64,000 nucleotides of DNA. It comes from Cloeon dipterum (Eukaryota; Arthropoda; Insecta; Ephemeroptera; Baetidae). The position numbers and the translations under genes are program-made. This document shows, one piece after another, positions 54,257 through 64,000 of this stretch. The notes beneath the pieces were generated by a model. The model was not told the origin of the DNA and searched no databases. It saw only the letters and a list, made by a program, of their open reading frames with translations. The stretch covers positions 36,134,844-36,198,843 of the forward strand of contig NC_088787.1 in NCBI RefSeq assembly GCF_949628265.1, read 5' to 3'. Within the stretch, counting starts at the first letter, position 1. Every line of letters starts with the position of its first letter.

Positions 54257-55276
54257 TAGTGGTTGATAGGTTGTATCATACCGAGATTAAAATGCTCTAG
54301 ACTGAATAGTGCTGCCATCTGGTGTGTGGATAGTGAATTGAAAAGTTTTTGGCGCGCGGGGAAAATCTGTTCTTTTATAAGGTGCTCTGTCCTATTAACA
54401 GTTATGGCAATGGTAGGCGAGATTTGTAATTGGAAAAATGCAGCAATAAATTTTTTTATTAATACATAATTGTTTTCTGCTGATGTAAGTGTTGATCGAA
54501 TGCAATTGTAACATTGGCAAATGGCATCGATCACTTAATTTCCTTGTCATTATTGCCCAATTGATTTGTGTAGTGTCATATATTTTGATCTTAGAGCAAC
54601 TCTCATGCAGATTTTGATGTGATCAACATCATTTTTTTCATAAAAAATGATATAGATCATAGCGTTAGTCTGTTGTTTAGGCTGTTGTGAGCGTGCAATT
54701 GATAAATATTTATACTTTTTGTAATCACAAAGCCATATTGTACGTGATTAATCCTAATTTTCACCTAAATAATCGCCTTGATCCAATTTGATATTGCCTC
54801 CTAGCGTTGTAGCGTGTAACCGATGTTTTGTGCGGGTTGCTAGCAATAGTTTACGATAAAGTGTTGCTTTTATATTATTATTATTATCATCTTTATTGAC
54901 AAACAACCAACAAATTATGGAATGGTTAGAATATGGATACTTTAATGAAACAAATTCTTTTTTACATTGAAAATAATTTATTCAACCCGTAATAGAGACA
55001 TATTTCAGTCATAAATTATTGTTAAAATTTGAGATGTAACAAATATTTATTGATGTATTGAAGTCATTTAATAAACAGTGTATTTATGATATTGATTTGT
55101 TTTCTGTCATCCCGTATAATTTCACAACTAGTCACAATATTAAAATTTAATTATAAAGCTAAGCATGTAACAACGGATCCAAAATTGAGATGGTAAATGA
55201 GGCACAGTTATGAATATAAATATTATTAAAACATGGCACTCGCAAGCTGGCACACAATTAATCACAAAAAGCACAA
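54257..55276. other. AT-rich spacer 3' of the minus-strand helicase gene
   Basis: (ATT)n followed by CATCTTTATTGAC at about 54874-54900 looks like another minus-strand LINE 3' tail. Otherwise nothing recognised. Confidence 0.4.
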
Positions 55277-58200
55277 TCAACACTCAAAGTTTGCCACTTG
55301 CAGGCTCACACATCTGTCTGCAATTTGGCGCCAGTGGTCTGCGTTCGATCGAAGGTAGTGCTCCTTGGAACCAACAATCAGGACAACCTCTTTACCTCGG
55401 CTTAGCATCACATTGGCACGGTTGGGGTGAGACATAAAGCCAAGGAAGGATGGGGCTTTGGGCTGCAAATGCTCGTCGTGTGCCAACTCCCTCTTGATCA
55501 CCGCAGCTTCAGCTTTCCTTGAGCACACCCCTCCTTTCTCAGCCCGCACAAGGGAGATCACAACAATGTCCCGCTCAAGTCCGAGGATGTCGTCAATTGT
55601 CTGGACGGGGATCTTTTGAGGCACCAGTTTGGCAATATCCTCCATCTGAAATCATATAGAAAGTGTTAAAGTCGACTGTTAAATTACCATTAATTGCTCT
55701 AATAAATTACCTGACGTCTGTATGGTGTCAAGACGCACACTCTGTTGGCACCAACCCGTGACGAGACCTGCGAAGCAATGGTGGCAACAAGACGAGCTTC
55801 GCCAGGGTTGTAGAGAGAGGGGTCATATAGACCCCTCTCAGCTGGACTGTGGAAGTCCAGCCAGTACAAGGCCTCGGCCGTGTCCCCCAGGCCGAACGGC
55901 TGTAGTGCTTCGCGCAGTTTGCAGCGATCGTCACTTGGTGTTGTGGGCTGGGCTGCCATCTGAAAATAATTGGAAATAATTAATTGATGGAAATTAAAAT
56001 ATCATAAATTAATTAAACTTACCATTTTGCCATTGTTGAAAATAGAGGATATTGCTTCCACGATCTTGTAGTGGGAACGGTAATTCCTCGTCAGGTACGT
56101 GCCGCAGCCTGGGTGGGGGATGTAGCTGGAAAAAAGAAATTAAATTAGTGTTGGACTTGAATGCCACTATTAAACACTTACTTTGGTCCAATCCAATCTC
56201 CAGTATGGGGAAGCAGGTGGAAGATGGTTTTCCCACCATCCAGGGCTGCGTTGACGGGACTCATGCTTCTGGGGGTCAGTTGAAGTGGATCTCCTGCTGC
56301 GACTGTTGCGACTGCCTGGCCGTTCATCGTAAGGGCTCCTGCGATGTCAGGGAAGGAAAAGGAACCTGCCTCGTCGAGCTGTGGAGAATAGAGTTGCTTT
56401 ATTAAATTGTCAATATAAAATATTCGGGGTGGATGAGTGACAGTTGGTTGGCTTAGAAATGGTAAATCAAGTTTTATCAGATATATATTAGCAGTGGTAA
56501 CATCCCGTGAAAGATTGAAAGATTTTCAATTACAATTAAATATTATTAAATATAACTTACCAATGTGATGAGTGGCGGGCGGTTGTTGGCACCTTCTGAT
56601 AAGCTGATCCGCGCAATGGAGATTGGTATGCCAATTATGATCTGGTGTTCCCTCTTGTACTGAACCTTTGATGCTCGCTGGGTCAGGTCCATGGTCTCTT
56701 CTGGGCAGTTTGCCAGTTCCCTCTCAGAAGTCAGTCTCACGATGGCGGCCTGGTCGACGTCTCTACGCAGGAGTCTCCTGACTGTCGCGCCAATACCCTT
56801 GTTGCTCTTTACTACCAGGTGGACGCAGAAAACATTAAAGAATGAGTAAATATTAATAGGTTTAATGGAGTGCTATACTTACAGGGCATCTGCTGGGTTG
56901 TCCTCCATGTGGTGTTTGTAAATTTGGAGCAGCACCTCGTCGAGAACCCTCGTCTCTCCTGTTCCGGGCGGTCCCACCAAAGTGTAAACGTGGTGCAGGT
57001 GGCTGTGGGTCAGGATGTTGCAGACGGCGTCCAGCTGCTCGTCATTGAGTGGGCCTCCTATCAGCTGTTTATGTCCGTTGCGCAACCCGTCAATAACCTC
57101 TTGCGGTACCTGAAATTAGGAATTTGAAATTAAGTAACAAATTAGGTACAAGAAAAATTGTAAAAAATATACCAGCGGCGATCCCAGTTGTGCTTCTGGT
57201 GGACCCCTTCCTGGAAAGAACAGGTGACGCAAGGCTGTCAGTGCGTCTAATGTGGCTGCATAAGGGATCTGGTAGATGATAGTTGCGCTGGTGAATCGAA
57301 TCAGGCACTTCAGCTCGACACCCTGGGTCATACGGATGAGCCACGACTGGTCAATGGTGGCGTTGTTGAAGCCAATCTTCAACTGCAAAGACGGACTAGT
57401 GCTGCTTAGGGCCTTGACGAGCAGTTTGTCTGTGTGGAATAAAAGAATTAATATCATGGTAGAGGTATGGAAATAATTGCTACCTTTGTCTGACTTTTTG
57501 CCACGTCCTGGCAAAGAGAAGTGTGCCCAGACTTCCACTGCCTCCTGCAGGCATTGGTAGACGGCTGCATCCAAGTCGATGTTGAGGTGAGCAATCCGAA
57601 GGTCTTCGTCATCCCGTAAAAGAGTACATTCGCCTGACACTGCGTCGAGTGCGGTCTGTAGCCACTTATATTCCAAGAGCGGCACTGCAAGGCATCTGTA
57701 GAGGGAAATAATTATTTGTTTAGTTAATTGCTTAATATGTTAACTTCATTGATTACCTCTGTAGAGCGTTGTGCTCGTCAAGCTCTCTATTGACCTGGGG
57801 ATGCGAGGACCTGAGATAGTCCAGTGCAGCAAGTCTAGGGGAAAAGCAGAATCATTAATTAATAAAAATGAAAAAATAATGAGGTTATGTGTTGACTTAC
57901 TGGTCTTTTTTTGCCACCGATTTTGCGGACAGCTCAAGCCATGTCTTATGATGGAATTCCAGCTTCGGCAACTCAGGACTTCGCCTTTGCATCTTCAATA
58001 TTGGCACGTCTACATTTGGGTTGAGTCGAGCACTTGTCCAGTCAATATACTGTTGCTGCCGTTCGCGCATCCTCTCTTTGACGTTTGGGTACGACTCCTG
58101 ATAGTCCGGCATTGGTCTGGAATATTAAGTAGATGTTGAAAACAGATGTAAGGAAGGGGATGTTAATGATAAAATAAATATCTGACATTTTATGAAGGAA

Positions 58201-58689
58201 AACTGTCACATCCCGTGGATTAAAATTATGCTAGCATTTTTAATAATTGCGGGATGTTTATGATAAAATAAAAATCAGATATTTTAGGAAGGAATTGGCG
58301 AGGAATTGATTATGAGTGCTATCAATTTGTCACATCCCGTGGATTAAAATTATTCTAGCATTTAAAATAGAACGGTACATGGTCATGGTATAAAATAATG
58401 GTACTTACTGGCCAATCATGAAGTCATTGTACGTGCCCTTCCAAACCGTGTTCAAGCTGCCAACTCTTGTCTGTGTAAAGGATAAAGATACAATTTATGC
58501 AAGGAATTAATTTATCATGTTTGTTGTGTGTCTTACCCTGTCGAAACCAGGTAGGCGCTCGTTCGCTTGCCTGCGTCTGTCAATCTTGTTACGTTCCTCC
58601 AGGTCATTTCCAGCAAAACCGAGGCAATCTGACCAGTTGAATGCGCGTGAATTGGGAAAGTCTTGTGCCCTTTCCCAATGCCTATCCAT
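55277..58689 (-). CDS. SF1 (UPF1/MOV10-type) helicase-like gene, 12 exons, Walker A Lys changed to Glu
   Basis: Exons: 58689-58537, 58470-58409, 58116-57901, 57834-57757, 57695-57484, 57429-57173, 57109-56883, 56834-56561, 56378-56182, 56125-56023, 55959-55711, 55645-55277. They sum to 2397 nt (798 codons plus stop), in frame throughout. Motifs: Walker A GPPGTGET at residues 372-379 (Glu 378 replaces the catalytic Lys; GAG at 56956-56954), DEAG at 495-498, GDPLQLTPRS from 522, NYRSH 573-577, GLERDIVVISLVR from 698, and HPNRANVMLSR from 749. Introns are about 50-300 bp. All junctions are GT-AG except the 3' site before 56834, which reads AA. The fold implies an RNA/DNA helicase, but the Lys change predicts loss of ATP binding, so it is either a catalytically dead protein or a young pseudogene. 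Confidence 0.8.
58150..58375. repeat. Intronic direct repeats in the helicase gene
   Basis: CACATCCCGTGGATTAAAATTAT occurs at about 58207 and 58330, with flanking ATGATAAAATAAA and GAAGGAA words also repeated, giving roughly two copies of a 110-bp unit in the second intron. Confidence 0.55.
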
Positions 58690-58940
58690 TTTTGGTGTGT
58701 GTCGTTTAGGCTTGAGGGAAATTACGTTCAATGTGTGAAGCACGATGCACAATAACAATCAGCTGATGAAAGTGAGAGTGAGCAAGGAGGTGGTGTCGCT
58801 TGTGATGCTTTGAAATCGAAAGTGTGATGTTATTGGCTAAAGAGCGGCGCGGTAGGAAATAGGATTTGAAAATTGGCGCGAAATGTGCAGGGGCGGGAAA
58901 GAAAATTGGAAGAAACAGATCTAAATGAAATAAGTTTGTG
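58690..58940. promoter_or_regulatory. Presumed 5' region of the minus-strand helicase gene
   Basis: About 250 bp between the helicase ATG and the tandem repeat array. It contains several GGCGCG-type words (e.g. 58876) but no assigned element. Confidence 0.3.
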
Positions 58941-58941
58941 C

Positions 58942-59990
58942 AGCGATAGATCCATTTTTTTCAGTAATTGTTTGCGGTTCCAGATTGCTAGAAAAATCTG
59001 ATAAATCGGGAAAAGCATGTTTTGACAGTTTTTGGAATTTTTTGGCCCTGATCTATCATCTTTTTGTTAATTTTTCACCATAGATCCATCAGTATTTCTC
59101 AAAATTGGCGCTTTAAAAATTGTTGCTAGCGTGGAAAATACTATTAAAAGAGCATCCCGCTAGACAACTGATCACCTTTGAACCCATGTGCAGTGGTATA
59201 ACAATTAATAAGGCAATTTGCAAATTGTTCGGACAGAGGCGCCCGCACACCCTATGCTTCTCATGGATTTTGCGCGGCAGCATGAGCAAAATATTGCAAT
59301 TTTCGGAAATAAGCTGCTTTTTGCTCTGATGAACCGTGCAAAACAAGTGGACGGGCTGTATGTGTGATTAAAAAATTCCAAAACCAATTTTGGGAGCCAG
59401 AAGCGTCTGATCGAGCCATGCCAAAAACCCATAATTTGATAGATCACTATTTTTCAACGATTGTTCCCGGTTCCAGATGGCCAGAAAAATCTGATAAATC
59501 GGGAAAAGCATGTTTTGACAGTTTTTGGAATTTTTTGGCCCTGATCTATCATCTTTTTGTTAATTTTTCACCATAGATCCATCTGTATTTCTCAAAATTG
59601 GCGCTTTAAAAATTGTTGCTAGCGTGGAAAATATTAAAAGAGCATCCCGCAAGACAACTGATCACCTTTGAACCCATCTGCAGTGGTAAAACAATTAATA
59701 AGGCAATTTGCAAATTGTTCGCAGAGGCGCCCGCACACCCTATGCTTCTCATGGAGTTTGCGCGGCAGCATTAGCAAAATATTGCAATTTTCGGAAATAA
59801 GCTGCTTTTTGCTCTGATGAACCGTGCAAAACAAGTGGACGGGCTGTATGTGTGATTAAAAAATTCCAAAACCAATTTTGGTAGCCAGAAGCGTCTGATC
59901 GAGCCATGCCAAAAACCCTTAATTTGATAGATCACTATTTTTCAACGATTGTTTGCGGTTCCAGATGGCCAGAAAAATCTGATAAATCGC
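58942..59990. repeat. Tandem repeat, about 490-bp unit, just over two copies
   Basis: The same sequence recurs with shifts of about 493 and 488 bases: CAGAT(T/G)GC(T/C)AGAAAAATCTG at 58981, 59474 and 59962, and the GCATCCCGC(T/A)AGACAACTG block at about 59153 and 59643. Noncoding. It lies between the helicase-like gene and the DNMT1-like gene. Confidence 0.8.
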
Positions 59991-60171
59991 TAGCAGCCTG
60001 TAGGATACTTATTAGTAAAAATTTTAAATATGTTGGGTGAAATTTAAGTATTTCATCAAAAATAAAATTTTTGCATCTGTTAAAAGCGCGCCAATTTTTG
60101 TTTGATTTGTTATGGCGTGTACCGCATGTGTTCAAGTGTTTTGTTATTATTGTTTATTGTTGATGCTGCAG

Positions 60172-63100
60172 CCCGAAAATGAAGCCTCTTGGCACATTCT
60201 GGAAGTATGGTGCAGGTGAAGTTATCAGGATTGTGTCTTTTAAGGTTGAAGAAGAATTCAGAGATGGTAATAGATACCATGGATGCATTTATTGGTAAGT
60301 TTTTAGCAGTTTATGGTGCATGATGAGGATGCTGTTAAAAATTACAATTAGGCGGGCTTCGTTCTCTTTACTTGGAGAAATAGCGGATGAGAGGGAACTG
60401 TTCCAAACCGATAGATGCTGCGAGGTAGTGGAAAAGGATCTGAGGTGCTGTGTAAGTGTTGCTGCCACACAAGCTGAAGGGGAAGACATATACTTCTGTA
60501 GATACAGGTAAAGTGAGATTAAGTTAAAATACGTACAACAAAAGTAATGCAACCCTCACCTTTACGTTCTATGAATTTATTATTAAATATATTTTAAAAG
60601 TTGGAAATGAATAACGCATTCAAGCTGCCAGTCGAATTTGTGTCCGGGTTGAAATGCTCCGGTGGAAGGGCGTGGTGGAAAATTGGCAATGCAAAAGTTG
60701 TGGCTAGTGGAATTAATGGTCAACCCACAGTGGAGTATTTAGGTATGATGATCTCAAGAAACACTTGTGTTGCCGTTGAATGTGAAAAACAAGAGCTGCT
60801 CTCAATTATGAGGGTTGAAGGCATCATTCTACCGGAGGGTGTGAAGGCAGGAAGTTCAAGATCTGCTTGTAAAATCAGGCTGAGGGCTGCAGCATTTGAA
60901 AGGGATGGAAATGCCAAGGCTGAAAATACGTTAATTCTCACAAATTGTTGTATGTTGCATTGAGAAGATATTTATTAAATTAATTAATATGTATTATAAT
61001 TCCTTCTGCAGCCCGCATCGTTCCACTGAGTCGTGTTCAGCGCGTTGTGCAGGTCTTCTTTGCTGCAAGTAGGAAGGAAATGTTGGTTACTCCAACAAGC
61101 TTCACAGGCGTTCCATCCTTCTCGTGTTGTGCGGTGAAAGAAGCTGAATCTGGTCGCGTACAAGAAATTGGTCACCCTGCAAAATATCAAATCATGGCTG
61201 CTTTTTCAAGTGGCCCTCGCAGACCTCTGCGCTGCCTTGATCTGTTCGCTGGCTGCGGAGGAATGAGTGTCGGGCTTGAAATGAGTTCGCTGACCAGAAC
61301 CTTGTGGGCAGTGGATTCAAATGTAATAGCCTGCAGCACATTCAAGCGAAATTTTCCCCAGGCTAGCGTATATTGCGATTATGTCGAGCATTGGCTGCAG
61401 CAAGTGAAACGAGTATAGAGCTTTCATATCATCATATGCCATTTTTCTCATTAAAAAATTCACTTGTTTTGCCAGTTGGGACAAGGTTTACCACAGCAGG
61501 GTGAGGTGGAGGTCATTATCGGCGGTCCTCCGTGTCAAGGATTTTCTCAGTGCAACAGGCAGAAGAAAAGCAAGAGAGCATCAATGAATGTTTGTATTTT
61601 ATTAAATTACGGGATGAGAAATATTTAAAGGAATTTTTTTTTTAATTATTGAATCACTATTTTTATTACAATAACACGTATGTGATCAGAATAATTAGAT
61701 TTATTTTAATTCTCTAAGATGTAACAAATAGATCCACCTGGTAACCACGTTGCAGAAGAAATAAAAGAATGAGTTATGACAGAAAGATTATTAAAAAAAT
61801 GTGCATTTCTCTAGATCAGCCAGACTGGAATATTCATGGAAGTAGTGAAATTTCTCAAGCCCCGTTTCTTCATCATGGAAAATGTGAAGGAAATTGTTAC
61901 ACATGAAAAGGGGAAGCATCTCAGGGAAGCTCTAAAAACCGCTCTGGACCACGGTTACCAGGCGAGGATGATGGTGCTTCTAGCTGATGATTTTGGAGTA
62001 CCTCAACTTAGGCAGAGGTATATGTGAAGATGAAATAATTATTTGCAAAAATCAGGCGATTATTTATTTTCCAGATTTTTCCTTGTTGGGGCTCTTGGCA
62101 ATGAAGAACTCCCTGACATCCCGCGGAGAACACACCTGTCTGGAAGGAAGTGCCACAAGCTGCAGTGCGGCAGTTGCCCATTGGTTTCTCGATTGTCACT
62201 TGTGAAATACATATTCTAACTATTCTAATGGCATGATTCTTGCAGGATTTCTCTACTGAAGAGCCTGCAATTTTTGGACCTGTTACTGTCCGGGATGCAA
62301 TTAGTGACCTGAAGGACTTGGAGACCACACTCGGGGCGAAACCATACACCCGCCTGTGCAGTCTGCCTATCAGGCAAAGGTAACTAGAATATCAAATTAT
62401 GATGTGAACCACTTTTGGTCCCCCCCAGCTACCGGAGTTGCTATATTTTTTAGCGACTGCCGCATCATTCAATATCATTTATTCGCTCTGCAACAACTTA
62501 TGGTCCCTCCTATACAACAGCAGTTGCAAATTATTGGCTCAAAGGAACTTCTAAATCTGTTTAAAGATCTCAACTCCGTCTCCAGGAGGGGACCAAGTGT
62601 GTTGCTTTTTTAATTTGTATTATTTTAACCCTGCGGGAGAAACAATATGCGTCTGGAGCACCATAGAAATGTGCCCTACTGAGATCATGTTCAAATTCCC
62701 TCCGAGCTTGCAAAATTAATGAAATAAAAGTGTTCATTGTACTTTGAGCAGCAATATGTTTTGCAGATGCGCCGAGGCAGTGATAGAGTTAAACTTCATA
62801 GGATGGTAAAACCACTATCTCGAGTAGACCAGGTCAGAATAAGCAAGATCAAGCCTGGAGAGGACTGGTCTGTTTTGCTGACTGAGCCTGCAGATCAATG
62901 GTAGGAAATGTGGTTTACTGCTTTCCCAACAGGAATTTAACATTATTGTATTGCTTTTAAGCGGGCTGCAAGGAACAAATCTGGCTCCAAGCATGCTTTC
63001 CAGAACAGGGCCACGCAATGGCTGGTGGAAGGGCGCCTATGGACGGCTCGAGTGGAACAAGAAGTTTAAAACTATAATTGCCTCGCAAAATTTGGCATCA

Positions 63101-63335
63101 AAGAGTGGAACCCTAATTCACCCACAAGTTGACCGGACCATTACGCTGAGGGAAATCGCTCGCGCCCAGTCATTTCCAGACAACTTTGTCTTCAGAGGCA
63201 CCCCAAGGGCAATTCAGAGGCTGGCAAGTGCATTTATCCACTGTGCGTATTTAAAGATCTAATCAATTTTTTCAGATTGGAAATGCTGTGCCACCCCTAC
63301 TGGCAGAGTGCATTGGTTTCTCGTTTCAGCAATGA
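60172..63335 (+). CDS. DNMT1-like cytosine-5 DNA methyltransferase, 5'-truncated
   Basis: Exons: 60172-60294, 60352-60507 (or to 60451), 60601-60949, 61012-61412, 61476-61589, 61815-62017, 62075-62201, 62246-62379, 62767-62900, 62962-63223, 63276-63335 (TGA). Exons 1-2 look like the end of the first BAH domain (RELFQTD block); exons 3-4 include the start of a second BAH. Methyltransferase motifs: [23 protein letters not shown] with the catalytic Cys at 61533-61535, [34 protein letters not shown]. The enzyme would methylate CpG in the nucleus. RFTS and CXXC domains are absent, and the first exon has a splice acceptor, implying lost upstream exons. Two junctions (60507/60601, 62379/62767) break frame at canonical sites, and the last intron is GC-AG. 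AATAAA lies at 63509-63514. Confidence 0.85.
62380..62766 (+). other. Intron of the DNMT1-like gene holding a coding-like piece
   Basis: An 85-codon open frame overlaps this intron, with a Leu/Gln-rich [20 protein letters not shown] segment not typical of DNMT1. It may be a fragment of another element; no family is named. Confidence 0.3.
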
Positions 63336-63547
63336 ATTACTGCAGGATGGCCAAGTCAGGGATCCTCAACAAGCACTAATGGCTACCCTTCTTTACAGTA
63401 GAGTTCAACCCGAGGTGTTTTGAAAGCGTTTGTGAAATCAACAATTGTCAAAAGTTCCCCTTCTTAAAAATTTTTAGAAAGTCAAACCCCAATTTGGAAA
63501 CATTATTAAATAAAATATGTGACCAGTGCCATTCTTATCAGAACTGT

Positions 63548-63964
63548 TTACTTCCTGCGTTTGTTTTTTCCTGATCTGCCTATTAGTTTGCGGCGGAGAT
63601 TGCTCTTCAATGATCTGATGGCAGTTATCATTGCATGTCTGCTGCATTTTTCCGGACCAAATCTCAGGCAAAGGTCTTCTTGCTGCAGAGTACCTGAAAA
63701 TTAAAGGGATAATATAGTATGCACTGCTGCGGAAACTGTGTTAAAAAATAAACAACTTATCAAAGTCTGCACCAGCGCGGGGAAGAGTGACATCAATCCA
63801 TCGCAGCCAACAACTGTGGTGTTTATGATAGCATCTTCTGTGAAGTGGCCAAGTATGTTCTTTTTAATAGCCTGGGATGGGGTCTGTGAAGTTTCGGCAG
63901 CTTGCACAACGAGGCCCATGTCAATGAAAACTAGCATGTTGTCAGCATAGAAGCTGTCCACCAA
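63548..63964 (-). CDS. Terminal exons of a BEN-like protein gene
   Basis: The exon 63964-63757 (acceptor CGTGTCAG, donor GTTGTT) encodes a segment with FIDMGLVV, then AIKKNILGHFTEDAIINTTVVG, a pattern like the BEN DNA-binding domain. A terminal exon from about 63675 to 63548 continues with PEKCSRHAMITAIRSLK and a strongly basic tail, then TAA; its acceptor (CCTGAG) gives the right phase. Earlier exons lie beyond the window. It converges with the DNMT1-like gene, 3' ends about 210 bp apart. Confidence 0.45.
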
Positions 63965-64000
63965 CTGACACGCAGGAACAATTCATTTTGATAATATTTG

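Noticed and set aside
1..64000. tRNA or rRNA genes
   Set aside because: No cloverleaf with intact A and B boxes or rRNA-like stretch was seen; the SINE-like region has only a degenerate B box.

Overview
The window is metazoan nuclear DNA, most likely from an arthropod. Genes are split by short GT-AG introns of about 50-130 bp, AT-rich noncoding DNA separates them, and the transposon load is heavy (Ty3/gypsy LTR elements, APE-type LINEs with AAT tails, a SINE-like repeat). There is no bacterial architecture: no operons, ribosome binding sites, tRNA or rRNA genes were seen. The species cannot be named from sequence alone.

Layout. 1-1500: a candidate small host gene. 1853-9109: a young Ty3/gypsy element with near-identical 432-bp LTRs, a GCAC target duplication, an SR-rich Gag and a broken pol. 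9.5-13.2 kb: a LINE with one intact 1126-codon ORF (PHD finger, endonuclease, reverse transcriptase) and a 2A-like motif. 13.5-17 kb: decayed gypsy and LINE remnants and some candidate exons. 17-24.5 kb: a possible terminal-inverted-repeat element, a BEN-like gene, a gag-like relic and a compact palindrome. 24.6-28.35 kb: a second LINE of the same family. 28.5-38.25 kb: a broken SF1 (UPF1/MOV10-type) helicase gene, split by a 6.3-kb insertion. 38.5-39.4 kb: a multi-AT-hook gene on the minus strand. 41.2-42.6 kb: a tyrosine-recombinase-like gene. 42.76-47.52 kb: a second gypsy element on the minus strand. 47.6-53.1 kb: minus-strand exons, two identical 931-bp tandem units and a third LINE, all meeting at (ATT)n tracts. 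55.3-58.7 kb: a second copy of the helicase gene on the minus strand (12 exons, about 798 codons). 58.9-60 kb: a roughly 490-bp tandem repeat. 60.2-63.3 kb: a DNMT1-like cytosine-5 methyltransferase lacking its 5' part. 63.5-63.96 kb: terminal exons of a BEN-like gene on the minus strand.

The most notable observations are: (1) a -1 frameshift heptamer directly abutting the gag stop codon, followed by a predicted hairpin; (2) an SR-type Gag tail in place of zinc knuckles; (3) 2A-like motifs in two LINEs, with a relic in a third; (4) two inverted helicase paralogues with complementary lesions: one has an intact Walker A but stop codons, the other an open frame but Walker A Lys changed to Glu and a lost splice acceptor; (5) a helicase and a DNMT1-like gene lying head to head, with BEN, AT-hook and tyrosine-recombinase genes nearby. 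A functional link among these DNA/chromatin-type genes is speculative. Several are visibly damaged, so the locus may instead be a graveyard of duplicated gene fragments in a transposon-rich region.
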